Below, in pieces: positions 45,365 through 55,013 of a DNA stretch of 64,000 nucleotides (within the stretch, counting starts at the first letter, position 1; every line of letters begins with the position of its first letter). The stretch covers positions 62,001 to 126,000 of the forward strand of contig JAFGGU010000003.1 of assembly GCA_016930375.1 (NCBI GenBank), in the 5' to 3' direction. Made by a program: the position numbers and the translations under genes. The stretch is from Bacteroidales bacterium (GTDB taxonomy: Bacteria; Bacteroidota; Bacteroidia; Bacteroidales; UBA10428). The notes beneath the pieces are model-generated. The model saw nothing but the letters and a program-made list of their open reading frames with translations, was not told the origin of the DNA and searched no databases.

Positions 45365-45802
45365 TTACATTGCATCCAGTATATCCTCGCCGAGGTCTTC
45401 GTTCATCAGGTATTCAATGGCATCCTCAGAACTGATGTCTGAACCGGCAGGAGTTTGAGAGGTATTCACCTCCAGAACCTCAAGAATCATCTCTTCACTG
45501 ATGGAATAGAGCTCTTGTTCCACAACTTGTGATATTTCAGTGCGAAAAAGCCTGTCAGCTTTGCTGCCCTTATTATTGCTGAAAAAGTAGCCGCCGGCAA
45601 GGAGTGCAACAACAAGCAGGATTGCTGCAGCCGCGTAGGGTCTCCAGGTAAGTGCATAATCTTTCCTGCTGGTTTCCTTTTCAGCGTGGATCCTGTCGTT
45701 CAGCCGGGCTGAAAAATCCTCGAAATACCTGTCTGGAACTTCGAATGGATTTCCTTTTCGGATATCTGAAAGACCGTGGCCGGTGTTCTTTAGTTCACTC
45801 AT
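45365..45802 (-). CDS. Single-pass membrane protein, probable anti-sigma factor
   Basis: 145 residues. The N-terminal cytoplasmic part (about 1-50) contains NPFEVPDRYFEDFSARL, a motif often seen in small Bacteroidota membrane proteins next to ECF sigma genes. One membrane helix (about 53-71) is followed by an acidic periplasmic tail ending in EDILDAM. I infer an anti-sigma or sensor role from order and topology; no named anti-sigma domain is visible. It lies 42 bases downstream of the sigma gene and 25 bases upstream of the CpxP-like gene. Confidence 0.65.
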   Translation of the reverse strand: MSELKNTGHGLSDIRKGNPFEVPDRYFEDFSARLNDRIHAEKETSRKDYALTWRPYAAAAILLVVALLAGGYFFSNNKGSKADRLFRTEISQVVEQELYSISEEMILEVLEVNTSQTPAGSDISSEDAIEYLMNEDLGEDILDAM

Positions 45803-45844
45803 TACTTTGTCACTGATTTTTTGACTATTAAAAGTATAAAAGGT

Positions 45845-46405
45845 TTAATGTTCCACGATGAATTTCTCAATTTTTTTTACGGCATGATGGTAGGAAGCTT
45901 TGAGGGCGCCTACCGAAGTTTCAAGTATTTCAGCCATTTCCTCATATTTCATCTCATCAAAATATTTCATGTTAAATACAACCCGCTGTTTATCAGGAAG
46001 CGTTAGCAGAGCCTTTTGTAATTTGAGTTGAAGCTCATCCCCGTTAAAGTATTCATCATTTTCCAGGGTATTGGCAAGTTGGTTTTCTACATCAACCAGG
46101 GGCAGAAGAAACCTGCGTTTTTTGCTGTTCAGGAACGAAAGAGCTTCATTGGTAGCAATGCGGTACAACCAGGTGAACAAACTTGAATCCTCCCTGAAAC
46201 GATCGAGTCCGTTCCAGACTTTTATGAATGTATTCTGGAGGGTGTCATCCGTATCCTGGTGATCAATGATAAGTTTACGGATGTGCCAGTATAATTTTTC
46301 CTGGTATTTTCTGACGATCAGATTAAAGGCATGGTCCCGGCTTTCAGTTTTTCTGAAAAGCGCCAGCAATTCCTTATCGCTGTAATCAATGACTTTATGG
46401 GTCAT
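45845..46405 (-). CDS. RNA polymerase ECF sigma factor
   Basis: 186 residues from the ATG at 46405; an upstream TTG at 46429 would add 8 residues without extra conservation. Region 2 is seen in LIIDHQDTDDTLQNTFIKVW and FTWLYRIATNEALSFL. Region 4 is seen in LPDKQRVVFNMKYFDEMKYEEMAEIL with GALKASYHHAVKKIE. There is no region 3, as expected for a group IV sigma. It directs RNA polymerase to an envelope-stress type regulon, probably including its own operon. It begins 25 bases after the vWA gene. Confidence 0.93.
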   Translation of the reverse strand: MTHKVIDYSDKELLALFRKTESRDHAFNLIVRKYQEKLYWHIRKLIIDHQDTDDTLQNTFIKVWNGLDRFREDSSLFTWLYRIATNEALSFLNSKKRRFLLPLVDVENQLANTLENDEYFNGDELQLKLQKALLTLPDKQRVVFNMKYFDEMKYEEMAEILETSVGALKASYHHAVKKIEKFIVEH

Positions 46406-46430
46406 TCCTGATTTGGACCCTTCATTCAAA

Positions 46431-47846
46431 TCAATACAATTGGATTACATCAGTTCCCCCGGCCCGGATTTCAAATACTTTATTCACAGTATAAAGTGTT
46501 TGCTTGGCATTTAAAGCCCTGAAAACCACCCTGTACTTACCGGGCTGCAATTGCAGGGACTCGTTTTTGACCGTATTATCCAGGTTGTAAATCCACTCCT
46601 CCTGCGTATTACTTTTGCGAAGATAAACGCTCCCAAAGCCAACCGAAGAACGAAGCAGGGTCACCATGCCGGGCCGTTGAATTTCAACGGTGGTGGTATG
46701 ACTTTGTTTAATGTCAACATCTTTGAGGTAAATACGGGGCAACACAGGTATTTCAATATCATATTTGCCCACAAGGTATTTTTCCTCAGCGTACATTTTC
46801 TGCATATTGATGGTTGCCATGTCACCTGCTTTTCGCACGATGAATTCAACGCCCCTGTATTGGACAGGATCAGTCACTTTTAATACCAGGGTGCCCTGCG
46901 GTACATCAGCAGCAATAATAGTATGTTTGCCGGCAACCAGTTTGATATTGTCAACATCCACCGGGGGCAGGGTATGCACACGCATCCGGTAAACCGGAAT
47001 GTGATCGAGTATCAGCGTATCCGGCAAGCCGCGGTGGTTAAGTGTATGAATGTAGTTGTAGATGATCTTTCCTGAAACTCTGTCAAAGAGCGTGCAATTC
47101 ACGTTCGTTTCGGTAGGGCGTGAGGACTGGTCGAGCAGGTTTATCTGGGCGGTGGTTGCATTCAGCGCCTGGCTGATCACCACATCCATGACTTCGCTGA
47201 GCTTTTCTTCGGAAATGGCATTGTAATAATTGCCGATGCAATTGAAGGTTTGCTCAAAGTTTTCATCAATACCAATGCCAATTACAAAGGGTTTCAGCAC
47301 CACGCCCCTGCGCTGGAGATCCTGTGAAACCAGGCAGGCATCGCCGTCGCACGATTCGACGCCATCGGTGACAAGTATGATGATATTCCTGCAGTTTTCG
47401 ACATCGGGGGGGAAATCACCACCTCCAAGTTCAAGTGAATGGGCAATGGGTGTGGTTCCCTTGGGAACCAGGAAACGGAGTTTCTGCCTGATTAGGGCCG
47501 CATTATCTTTGGCGAAGGGCACTTCCAGTTTAGTATCGTTGCAATTCTGCGGAGGAACCGGACTTTGATGTCCATATACACGGAGGGCCATTTTAACATT
47601 GGGCAATAGTTCCAGGCTGTCAACAATATCGATCATCACTTTTCTGGCAATGGCAATCTTTGATTCTTTCTGCCAGGTTCCGGCCATACTTTGGGATGCA
47701 TCAAAAATAAAAAGTATCCGGGTTTCAGGTGGCTGGTACCCGGGTGCATTATTCTGACTGGTTCCTGCAATGCTTATGAAAAGGTTGAATAGGACCAGTA
47801 CGAAAAAACGCGGAACAGGGGTGGAAAAAAGTAAAAAATGCTTCAT
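46431..47846 (-). CDS. Secreted von Willebrand factor A domain protein
   Basis: 471 residues with a signal peptide (to about 30). The vWA domain covers about 45-225 and has an intact MIDAS: FDASQSMAG near residue 49, a Thr in KGTTPIAHS near 130 and an Asp in LVTDGVESCDGD near 163. The rest is beta-rich and of unknown family. The Cys-rich GVESCDGDACL is typical of secreted Bacteroidota and myxobacterial vWA proteins. It is likely cotranscribed with the ECF sigma gene 25 bases downstream, and may be a metal-dependent adhesion or sensing protein. A TACTTTTG promoter box lies upstream. Confidence 0.85.
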   Translation of the reverse strand: MKHFLLFSTPVPRFFVLVLFNLFISIAGTSQNNAPGYQPPETRILFIFDASQSMAGTWQKESKIAIARKVMIDIVDSLELLPNVKMALRVYGHQSPVPPQNCNDTKLEVPFAKDNAALIRQKLRFLVPKGTTPIAHSLELGGGDFPPDVENCRNIIILVTDGVESCDGDACLVSQDLQRRGVVLKPFVIGIGIDENFEQTFNCIGNYYNAISEEKLSEVMDVVISQALNATTAQINLLDQSSRPTETNVNCTLFDRVSGKIIYNYIHTLNHRGLPDTLILDHIPVYRMRVHTLPPVDVDNIKLVAGKHTIIAADVPQGTLVLKVTDPVQYRGVEFIVRKAGDMATINMQKMYAEEKYLVGKYDIEIPVLPRIYLKDVDIKQSHTTTVEIQRPGMVTLLRSSVGFGSVYLRKSNTQEEWIYNLDNTVKNESLQLQPGKYRVVFRALNAKQTLYTVNKVFEIRAGGTDVIQLY

Positions 47847-47901
47847 GATTTATGCTTTCTATTCATTCATGAAATTATCTTAATGAACGATACGAGAAGA
47901 A

Positions 47902-47909
47902 CAAAAGTA
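47902..47909 (-). promoter_or_regulatory. -7 element upstream of the vWA/sigma operon
   Basis: TACTTTTG on the minus strand, a full TAnnTTTG match, 55 bases before the vWA start and just downstream of the ATPase stop. No clear TTTG partner is visible. Confidence 0.4.
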
Positions 47910-47918
47910 TGTTGCACT

Positions 47919-50618
47919 TTAATTCCTGCCTTTGGCAGACCTCCGCCGGAAAAACTTGACAAGCTCCATGCCCCAGAGCGTGAACGAAGATATGACCAGA
48001 ACCATCACCCAATCGAATAATCCCAAAGGTTTTGTTTTGAACACAGTCTGCAAAAACGGCACATACACCACCGACATCTGCAGGATAAAGGACAGGAGTG
48101 TGGCGTATACCAGTTTGGCATTGGTAAGGAAACCCAGGGTGAAGATGGAGTCATGGGTGCTGCGGCAATTGAATGAGTGAAACAGCTGACTGCACGCAAG
48201 AACAATGAAACTGGCTGTTCTGGCTCTTTCAATGCCCTCGCCTTCCACAAAATATACAAGGTAAAAGGCCAGAAGACTGCAGAATGCAATAAAAGCGCCC
48301 TGCAACAGCATGGTACCTCCCATATGCCAGGAAATTACCGATTCATTTTTCATCCTGGGCGGGCGTTGCATGATTTTCTTGTCGATGGGATCCATGCCAA
48401 GGGCAAGTGCCGGAAGACCGTCAGTCACAAGGTTGACCCATAATATCTGTATGGGCAGCAAGGGCAGGGGAAGTTTAAACAGCGATGCCACAAACATTAC
48501 CAGAATTTCCCCGGCATTGCAGGAAAGCAGGTAATGGATGAATTTACGGATATTGTCATAAATACCTCTTCCTTCTTCAACAGCTGCTACAATGGAGGCA
48601 AAATTGTCATCGGTGATCACCATCTCGGAGACCTCTTTGGTAACATCGGTACCGGTAATGCCCATGGCTACCCCGATATCTGCTTCTTTCACTGCCGGAG
48701 CGTCGTTCACACCGTCACCGGTCATGGCAACAATTTCACCTTTTTCACGCCATGCTTTCACGATTTTGAGCTTATGCTCGGGTGAAACCCGGGCATACAC
48801 CACAGTGCGGTCCACATATTGCTTGAATTCATCATCGGTTAACCGGTCGAGTTCTTCTCCGGTAAAAGCCAGCGAATCGGTTTGGTAAAATCCAAGATCA
48901 CGGGCGATAGCCACGGCTGTGTTCTTGTGATCGCCGGTTATCATTACCGAACGTATTCCGGCGGAACGGCACTCCTGCATGGCAAGTTTTACTTCGGTTC
49001 GGGGCGGATCGATCATGGCCACAAGTCCCAAAAAAGTAAGATCTCTTTCAATTTCGGAAGCATCATGATGGTCGGGCAGGGTATCAAAATCACGGTAGGC
49101 AACTGCCAGAACACGCATGGCTTTGTCTGCCAATCCGGCATTGGCCTGTAAAATGAGTTCCCTCCGACCCTGGTTGATGGGTATTTTTTGTCCGTTCTCT
49201 TCAAGGCGGGTACAATTGGAAAGCAGGATATCGGGGGCTCCCTTCACAACCGCGGTGTACCCGTTACCCTGTTTCCGGATGATTGTCATTTTTTTACGCT
49301 CGGAATCAAAAGGGATCTCCTCTTCAAAGGGATATTCATTTTCAAGCTTTTGCCGGTTCAACCCCGCTTTGGCAGCCAGCGTGAGCAGGGCTCCTTCAGT
49401 GGGATCTCCCACAATCTTATAGGCTGATTCGTCATGAACCAATTGGGCTCCATTGCATAATACCGTTCCGGAAAGTAATTTGACCAGTCCGGGAATCTCC
49501 TTGGGATTTATCTTCTGATTGTCCTGCAAAAAATCACCTTTCGGTGCATATCCAATGCCGGTCACCTGATAATACTGACCTGCATGGTAAACCATCTGAA
49601 CGGTCATTTCATTCTTGGTAAGGGTTCCTGTCTTATCCGAACAAATCACGGAAGTGCACCCCAATGTTTCAACCGATGGAAGCTTGCGTATGATACAATT
49701 GCGCTTCACCATGCGCTGAACACCCAGGGCAAGGGCAATGGTAACTACAGCAGGCAGGCCTTCGGGTATTGCCGCAACGGCTAAACTTACCGCGCTAAGG
49801 AAGAGCCCCAGGACTTCCTCACCACGGAGGAATCCGATCATAAAAATCAACCCGACTAGCAGAAAGACTACGACAATGATGATCTTTCCGAATTCCTTCA
49901 ACTTAATTTGAAGCGGGGTTGTTGTATCTTCGATATCCTGGATCATATCGGCGATTTTCCCCAATTCAGTATTCATACCGGTTCCGGTAATCAACGCACG
50001 GGCTTTGCCCGCTACTACCGATGTTCCCATATACAACATGTTCGACCGGTCAGCCAGGGAAGTATTTTCCATCTCGAGACGGGATGCGGATTTTGTGACG
50101 GGTGTTGATTCACCGGTAAGACTGGCCTCATGGGTGGACATGTTTCCCGTTGCATACACGATTCTGCTGTCGGCCGGAACAAAATCGCCGGCTTCCATTT
50201 CAACCAGGTCACCGGGAACAATTTCACTGGAAGGAATGATCATGTGCTTTCCGTCACGGATTACTTTGGAGGTGGGAGAAGACAGCTTTTTCAGCGCTGC
50301 CAGTGATTTTTCTGCCCGGTATTCCTGGATGAATCCTAAAATGGCATTTAGAATTACGATGCTGATAATGGCAATGGCATCAACCCATTCTTTCAAAAAT
50401 CCCGAAACCAGGGAAGCACCGATCAGCACCCAGATCATAAAGTCCTTGAACTGGTCAAAAAACAAGGCTATGACAGACCTTCCTTCTTTTTCTGCCAACT
50501 GGTTGGGACCGTATCTTTTTTGTCTTGCCTCCGCTTCCTTCTGACTGATCCCCTTTTCGGCATCAGAACCTAATTCTCTGGCTACAGTTTCCCTGTCCTC
50601 AATCCACCATTTTTGCAT
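47919..50618 (-). CDS. Calcium-translocating P-type ATPase (type II)
   Basis: 899 residues. The cation-ATPase N domain is at the start ([20 protein letters not shown]). The actuator motif SLTGESTPV near 168, the phosphorylated Asp328 in [19 protein letters not shown] near 464, and the hinge [20 protein letters not shown] near 631 are present. About ten membrane helices are visible, with PEGLPAVV near 286 as in Ca2+ and Na+/K+ pumps. Type IIA/IIB pumps of this kind export Ca2+ from the cytoplasm; other cations cannot be excluded. It is a single gene with no adjacent partners. Confidence 0.92.
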   Translation of the reverse strand: MQKWWIEDRETVARELGSDAEKGISQKEAEARQKRYGPNQLAEKEGRSVIALFFDQFKDFMIWVLIGASLVSGFLKEWVDAIAIISIVILNAILGFIQEYRAEKSLAALKKLSSPTSKVIRDGKHMIIPSSEIVPGDLVEMEAGDFVPADSRIVYATGNMSTHEASLTGESTPVTKSASRLEMENTSLADRSNMLYMGTSVVAGKARALITGTGMNTELGKIADMIQDIEDTTTPLQIKLKEFGKIIIVVVFLLVGLIFMIGFLRGEEVLGLFLSAVSLAVAAIPEGLPAVVTIALALGVQRMVKRNCIIRKLPSVETLGCTSVICSDKTGTLTKNEMTVQMVYHAGQYYQVTGIGYAPKGDFLQDNQKINPKEIPGLVKLLSGTVLCNGAQLVHDESAYKIVGDPTEGALLTLAAKAGLNRQKLENEYPFEEEIPFDSERKKMTIIRKQGNGYTAVVKGAPDILLSNCTRLEENGQKIPINQGRRELILQANAGLADKAMRVLAVAYRDFDTLPDHHDASEIERDLTFLGLVAMIDPPRTEVKLAMQECRSAGIRSVMITGDHKNTAVAIARDLGFYQTDSLAFTGEELDRLTDDEFKQYVDRTVVYARVSPEHKLKIVKAWREKGEIVAMTGDGVNDAPAVKEADIGVAMGITGTDVTKEVSEMVITDDNFASIVAAVEEGRGIYDNIRKFIHYLLSCNAGEILVMFVASLFKLPLPLLPIQILWVNLVTDGLPALALGMDPIDKKIMQRPPRMKNESVISWHMGGTMLLQGAFIAFCSLLAFYLVYFVEGEGIERARTASFIVLACSQLFHSFNCRSTHDSIFTLGFLTNAKLVYATLLSFILQMSVVYVPFLQTVFKTKPLGLFDWVMVLVISSFTLWGMELVKFFRRRSAKGRN

Positions 50619-50726
50619 CCTGATTTATTTAATAGCACTTAAAACTAAGGGGCCGAAGATATCATTTTGGGCTGAAAAATGCAAAAAATGCAGGATGCAT
50701 GGCGATCAGAGTAAGTATCAGTCGCG

Positions 50727-51146
50727 TCAAAACTTGATTTTAATACTTACCAGATTTAGTGCGTTTTCAATTTGCTCATCAGCTTCGACTCGCATCGATA
50801 TGGCCCTGATCTTGCCAAACCGCTGTCCGTTTTTATACTCATCCTTTATGGAAGCTGGCAGATCGCTGCTTTCAACCATCGGCCCGGCCTTATCTCCAAA
50901 ATAAAATGTAATCCGGAAAGTACCTGTGAGAATGCCGATCCAGAACAGGGTTTTTTTCTTTCGGACCATCTTGAAAAGCCAGTTTTTGCCGTCATTGTAA
51001 TAGTTCCATTGTCCCTGGGCATCGGGATATTTCTGGCGCAGGGAGGCCATCAGCTTTTGCCAGTGAACTTTATTCTCTCCAATGATCGAAAAAATAAGAT
51101 CATCGTTTGGGATGACCGATTTGTCATTTAATACCAGTTTTTCCAT
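50727..51146 (-). CDS. DUF3788-like protein
   Basis: 139 residues, soluble, with no signal. The pattern of conserved Trp and Tyr residues (WQKLMASLRQKYPDAQGQWNYY, KNWLFKMVRKKKTLFWIGI, RITFYFGDKA) resembles the DUF3788 family, whose function is unknown. It follows the serine hydrolase gene by 20 bases on the same strand and is probably cotranscribed with it. Confidence 0.65.
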   Translation of the reverse strand: MEKLVLNDKSVIPNDDLIFSIIGENKVHWQKLMASLRQKYPDAQGQWNYYNDGKNWLFKMVRKKKTLFWIGILTGTFRITFYFGDKAGPMVESSDLPASIKDEYKNGQRFGKIRAISMRVEADEQIENALNLVSIKIKF

Positions 51147-51166
51147 CGCAGAGCCGTTTACAGGTT

Positions 51167-52507
51167 CTAATCCTGGATCTCTTTTGTAAAGGTGAATTTT
51201 CCACCTCCCTGTTCCAGCAGGAATTCATTCTTTTCAGGATCGAAGGTCATAACTATTCCGGCCCGCTCAAATTTAAATACATGTTTTGCCGCTGCCTCCA
51301 GTGGGAAGGATGGTTGGCCTGTAGCCTGTCCGTATAATACCCCGTCTTTTTTCGTTAAAGTAATTTTTAAGGGAATTTGTGCACTTGAATATATGCCAAG
51401 GTATTGGTCGAGCTCTTCAGGCGTCACGGTATATTTAGTAAAGACCGGAAGAGAATAGGTCTTTCCGAAATAAATGCTTAAGGCGCCCAGCAGGAGGTCG
51501 TTGATTGAATAAACCGTACCGTTGGAGCAGTAGGCAATGGCCAGTTTTTCATCGGGGAAGTAACATAAAAGTGAATTGAACCCATCGATTGCTCCGCCAT
51601 GGCCGTATATTTTCCTTTCTTCATAAGGGAACTGCATCATACCCATGCCCAGACCATCGGTAATAGTATTCATATTATTCAGACTATTCTCATTGATAAG
51701 CTTTCCTGCGAAAAGGGCTTCAATGAATTTTACCAGGTCGGAGGATGTGGAAATAACCGAGCCGGCACCATGCGGAATGCTCATATCGGTCTCCGGCTCT
51801 TGTTTCCATTCTCCATCAAAATTGTAGGAATAACTTTCGTTTTTACTGATATCAGCTTTGCCGCCATAATACGTATCCTGCAATCCGATTTTTTGGGTAA
51901 TCCTTTCAGACAGAACTTCAGGGTAAAGCTTGTTTGTAATTTTCTCAACAATATAACCAAGCAATACAAAGTTCGAATTGCTGTATTCGGTTTTTGAACC
52001 GGGTTCGAATTCGGTTTTCCCTTCCGAAATGATGCAGATCATCTCATCCCTTGTTTTGGGCTCATAACACCACTTCAGGTAAGACGAATCATTGGTGAAA
52101 CTGTGGATTCCGCTCCGGTGATTCAGCAGATTGCCAATGGTTATCGTTTTGGCATTGGGAACTGTCGGAAAGTACTTGTCGAGCGTGGTTGACAGATCCA
52201 GCTTTCCTTCTTCAATGAGCTGAAAAATCAAGGTGGCTGTGAACATCTTGGAAATAGAACCAATGCGGTACTTGGTTTTTTCATTGGCAGATCTCTTCTG
52301 CTGAGGCGTTATGGAACTGTAACCTATTGCTTTGGTGTACATGATATTCCCTTTGTCGGAGATGGCCAGACTGCCCATGGCCTTGTTTTTTTCTGCCAGT
52401 AGGTTGAGAAGGCTGTCTAATTTTACTTTGTTGAAGGATTGGCCGGCTGAAATACAGGAAAAGGCGAACAATGCAATCAGTGGGAGGGTAAAAGCTTTCG
52501 TTTTCAT
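51167..52507 (-). CDS. Secreted serine hydrolase, beta-lactamase/PBP-like fold
   Basis: 446 residues with a signal peptide. The class C active-site set is complete: Ser84 in SISK (84-87), Tyr175-Ser176-Asn177, and HGG in YGHGGAIDG near 315. After about residue 355 a separate beta-rich tail follows. Such proteins are D-aminopeptidases, esterases or DD-peptidase-like enzymes; resistance to beta-lactams cannot be claimed. It lies 20 bases upstream of the DUF3788-like gene. No regulator of the BlaI type is adjacent (that pair is 9 kb away). Confidence 0.85.
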   Translation of the reverse strand: MKTKAFTLPLIALFAFSCISAGQSFNKVKLDSLLNLLAEKNKAMGSLAISDKGNIMYTKAIGYSSITPQQKRSANEKTKYRIGSISKMFTATLIFQLIEEGKLDLSTTLDKYFPTVPNAKTITIGNLLNHRSGIHSFTNDSSYLKWCYEPKTRDEMICIISEGKTEFEPGSKTEYSNSNFVLLGYIVEKITNKLYPEVLSERITQKIGLQDTYYGGKADISKNESYSYNFDGEWKQEPETDMSIPHGAGSVISTSSDLVKFIEALFAGKLINENSLNNMNTITDGLGMGMMQFPYEERKIYGHGGAIDGFNSLLCYFPDEKLAIAYCSNGTVYSINDLLLGALSIYFGKTYSLPVFTKYTVTPEELDQYLGIYSSAQIPLKITLTKKDGVLYGQATGQPSFPLEAAAKHVFKFERAGIVMTFDPEKNEFLLEQGGGKFTFTKEIQD

Positions 52508-52565
52508 AGATGAAGTTATGGATGTTAATTCGTAAATTTAGTATTTTTAAAGCAAATATTCCCGG

Positions 52566-53003
52566 ATGTATCAAAAAGACTATATACTCAGAATGATAGA
52601 AATGCTGGGGGATTTGCTCAGGGCAATATTCGGGTTGATAACCAAAGGTGATTACAGGCAGGCCGAAGAAAAGCTCAATGAAGCTTTTTATACCATGCTT
52701 CGCAAGGACTCCTGGTTTTTTCACGATATTCCCGTTGAAAAGCTCACCAAAACACTCATTGAGGACCACAATTATACCAATAACCATTTGCTGATTCTGG
52801 CAGAATTGCTGCATGCCGAAGCCGAGTTACAGTATACACGGAATAATAAAGCCGACAGCCTCTTAAATTTTCAGAAATCACTGGCACTTTTTGAATTTGT
52901 AGACGAGGCATACCGGACTTACTCGGAGGAGCGGCTGGCAAAAATGGAGGATATCAGGAAGAGGATAAAGGATTTGGAGGGAGATGTTGTATTGGGGGCT
53001 TAG
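52566..53003 (+). CDS. Small helical protein of unknown function (DUF6483-like)
   Basis: 145 residues from an ATG at 52566. All-helical and soluble, starting MYQKDYILRMIEMLGDLLRAI. The opening resembles small DUF6483-type proteins; I hold that name loosely. The middle (AELLHAEAELQYTRNN) looks like a TPR-type helix pair. No signal or membrane segment. It is divergent from the serine hydrolase and followed by a repeat-containing spacer. Confidence 0.6.
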   Translation: MYQKDYILRMIEMLGDLLRAIFGLITKGDYRQAEEKLNEAFYTMLRKDSWFFHDIPVEKLTKTLIEDHNYTNNHLLILAELLHAEAELQYTRNNKADSLLNFQKSLALFEFVDEAYRTYSEERLAKMEDIRKRIKDLEGDVVLGA

Positions 53004-53020
53004 GTTATTGCATCTGCAAA

Positions 53021-53100
53021 CAGGTCGCCCCTACGGGGCTTAAAGAGACCATCGGTTATTTTTTTCTATATTGTTTATCCCAGGCTAAAGCTTGGGGCTA
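53021..53100. repeat. Dispersed palindromic repeats in a spacer
   Basis: GCCCC-TAC-GGGGC (53027-53039) and CCCAGGC-TAAA-GCTTGGG (53079-53096, one G-T pair) are two short hairpins in the spacer before the CBM6-like gene. They look like dispersed intergenic elements; copies elsewhere in the genome cannot be checked here. Confidence 0.55.
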
Positions 53101-53164
53101 TTGATAAATCATTAATTCCTTATTGCCATATTACAGTCTATTTTTTCTCGAAAATCATTAAACC

Positions 53165-53818
53165 ATGAAAAACCACTACCTTTTCGTCTTGTTCGGCCTT
53201 GCAATTCCCATTGCCATTGCCTGCACATCCTACCAGGGCAAACCCTGGGAGGATAAAATTCAGGAAATTCCGGGCAGGGTTCAGTGCGAATTTTATGATA
53301 CCGGTGGAGAAGGGATAAGTTACCACGATGCTGACAGCGTCAACAACGGCAGCGGCAGGTTAAATTCGACCAACGGTGATTTCTTCAATGAATTCAGGAT
53401 GCATGAAGGGGTGGATATTTCCTATACCAAGACAAACGGCACGGATGATAACCCCTACAATGATATTATGCCGGAAATGAATCAGTTGTATGTGGGCTGG
53501 ACTGTCCCCGGAGAGTGGATCAAATATACCGTGCAGGTCAGAGAAGCCGGTACCTATTCCATCGGGCTGATGTATACCGCAAATGGTGACGGTGAGATAG
53601 AAATTGTAAATGCTGACAGCATTTCAACCGGAATGATGAAGGTGATCTCGACTCACAAGGATGCGGATACACTGGCATGGAGACAGTGGCATCACTGGAA
53701 CAAAAGTGATCTCGGAACCATTATGCTGAAGAAGGGGATGCAGATCATAACCCTGAAGACCATCAGTAACGGAAACATGAATTATGATTACCTGGAATTC
53801 ACCAGAAGGTCTATTTAG
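53165..53818 (+). CDS. CBM6-like carbohydrate-binding lipoprotein
   Basis: 217 residues. A lipoprotein-type signal has Cys20 (IAIAC). The rest is one beta-sandwich of the CBM6 type: VQCEFYDTGGEGISYHD near residue 39, NNGSGRLN, EGVDISYTK near 82, VGWTVPGEWIKYTV near 112, and YDYLEFTR at the end. Family 6 modules bind beta-glucans, xylan or agar-like chains. There is no catalytic domain in this protein, so it probably anchors or senses glycan at the surface. Its end overlaps the convergent STAS-like gene by 8 bases. Confidence 0.83.
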   Translation: MKNHYLFVLFGLAIPIAIACTSYQGKPWEDKIQEIPGRVQCEFYDTGGEGISYHDADSVNNGSGRLNSTNGDFFNEFRMHEGVDISYTKTNGTDDNPYNDIMPEMNQLYVGWTVPGEWIKYTVQVREAGTYSIGLMYTANGDGEIEIVNADSISTGMMKVISTHKDADTLAWRQWHHWNKSDLGTIMLKKGMQIITLKTISNGNMNYDYLEFTRRSI

Positions 53819-54218
53819 CGGCCTGCGCTTTCCGGCGTTTCTCTATTTGTTCACCCAGCCATGCCAGGGCATCAGCCTCGTTGGTGAAAAGTTTGGTGGG
53901 CACTTTGGGTTGACTGAATTTCAGGAAGATATTGGCAAAGTAACTCGAAATCTTTGAATCGATCACCAGGGCCTGACCCGCAACATGAGGCCGGTATTGC
54001 GCGGCAGCGTAAGCCCTTGTTTTGGAATCAACGAAAAGCATGTTACGGACATCAACCAGGTTGGCGCAGAGACGTTCCTGGCACCAGTTGTCGCCGACCT
54101 CGGTCATTTTTTCGAGGGTCTCCATATCAAGTGTACAGTTGTTGATGGCAATATATCGGTAGATCTGATCATCTCCCTCGATGATCTGTATTTTATCATT
54201 AATGGTAATGCTTCTCAT
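53811..54218 (-). CDS. Small STAS/SpoIIAA-like protein
   Basis: 135 residues from the ATG at 54218; a longer reading to 54302 has no support. A soluble alpha/beta protein with the late segment VPTKLFTNEADALAWLGEQ, like the C-terminal helix of SpoIIAA/STAS-like domains common in Bacteroidota. A charged Lys/Ala tail follows. No partner kinase or phosphatase is adjacent. Function unknown; regulatory binding is a guess. Confidence 0.6.
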   Translation of the reverse strand: MRSITINDKIQIIEGDDQIYRYIAINNCTLDMETLEKMTEVGDNWCQERLCANLVDVRNMLFVDSKTRAYAAAQYRPHVAGQALVIDSKISSYFANIFLKFSQPKVPTKLFTNEADALAWLGEQIEKRRKAQAAK

Positions 54219-54351
54219 ATTTTTCGGATTGGGGATCGAAGATAAATAAATTTTTCTTTTCAACAATATAGAACATTTGTGTATCTTTATGTTAGAATAC
54301 AATTATTTTACAAACCATTTTAAGGAAATACTAAATTTAAACCACAAAACC

Positions 54352-54924
54352 ATGGCAGATAAAAAGAAGAAACAAAAAGCTACAAAAATGGAGGGATTCC
54401 TCAACAAGGCAAAAGGTCTGCTTGACAAAGCTGACGATTTCGTGGAAGATAAGCTCGATGATTTTGAAAAAAGCGACATGAAAAAGAAGCTTGGAAAAAT
54501 GGCCGATAAAGCAGAAAAGAAAGCCGGAGGTGTTTTAAAAAAACTGAAAAAAGCTGGTAAAAACCTTGCAAACAAGGCTGAAGATAAGTTCGACGATATT
54601 GCAGATAACCTGAAGGGGAAATCAAAGGCCAAAGCCAAACCCAAGGCTAAAATAGCAGCTAAACCAAAGGCAAAAACAGCAGCCAAACCCAAAGCTAAGG
54701 CGGCTGCCAAACCCAAAGCAAAAACTGCACCCAAACCCAAAGCAAAAACTGCAGCCAAACCCAAAGCAAAAACTGCAGCCAAACCCAAGGCCAAAGTTGC
54801 AGCCAAAGCTAAACCCAAAGCAGCAGCAAAACCTAAGACAGTAGCCAAAGCTAAACCAGTTGCCAAAAAGCCAGCCAAAGCAGCCGTAAAAGCAAAACCA
54901 AAGCCTAAAGCAAAGAAGGCCTGA
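54352..54924 (+). CDS. Histone H1-like Lys/Ala/Pro-repeat protein
   Basis: 190 residues from the ATG at 54352. The first 85 are a charged amphipathic helical part (FLNKAKGLLDKADDFVEDKL, FEKSDMKKKLGKMADKA). Residues about 92-190 are repeats of the unit KPKAKTAA, with nearly no acidic residues. This resembles bacterial H1-like tails that bind DNA, or surface Lys-rich proteins. The repeats are also repeats at the DNA level (54622-54920), so length may vary between strains. DNA binding is inferred from composition. A strong bidirectional terminator follows. Confidence 0.78.
   Translation: MADKKKKQKATKMEGFLNKAKGLLDKADDFVEDKLDDFEKSDMKKKLGKMADKAEKKAGGVLKKLKKAGKNLANKAEDKFDDIADNLKGKSKAKAKPKAKIAAKPKAKTAAKPKAKAAAKPKAKTAPKPKAKTAAKPKAKTAAKPKAKVAAKAKPKAAAKPKTVAKAKPVAKKPAKAAVKAKPKPKAKKA
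54622..54920 (+). repeat. In-frame DNA repeat array coding KPKAKxAA units
   Basis: Degenerate, roughly 24-base units such as GCCAAACCCAAAGCAAAAAC repeat inside the H1-like gene. They are most regular from about 54700 to 54790, where near-identical copies follow each other. Confidence 0.75.
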
Positions 54925-54940
54925 TCGGTTGACCATGTAT

Positions 54941-54984
54941 ATAAACAAGCAGAGACAGGGCAATGCCTTGTCTCTGCTGTTTAT
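54941..54984. terminator. Bidirectional hairpin terminator
   Basis: A roughly 20-bp stem, core CAGAGACAGGGC with GCCTTGTCTCTG, with one bulged A, one G-T pair and a 3-base loop. It lies between the H1-like gene and the convergent dodecin gene. Confidence 0.75.
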
Positions 54985-55013
54985 ACCACGTTTTACCGGT
55001 TAAAATGCTTAGG

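Noticed and set aside
51167-52507. Beta-lactam resistance gene linked to the BlaI pair
   Set aside because: The protein fits broad serine hydrolases, lies 9 kb from the BlaI operon and has no BlaI-like dyad upstream.
54303-54878. A 191-residue Ala/Leu-rich minus-strand reading frame opposite the H1-like gene
   Set aside because: It is the antisense of a repeat-coded basic tail; open only because of the repeat composition.
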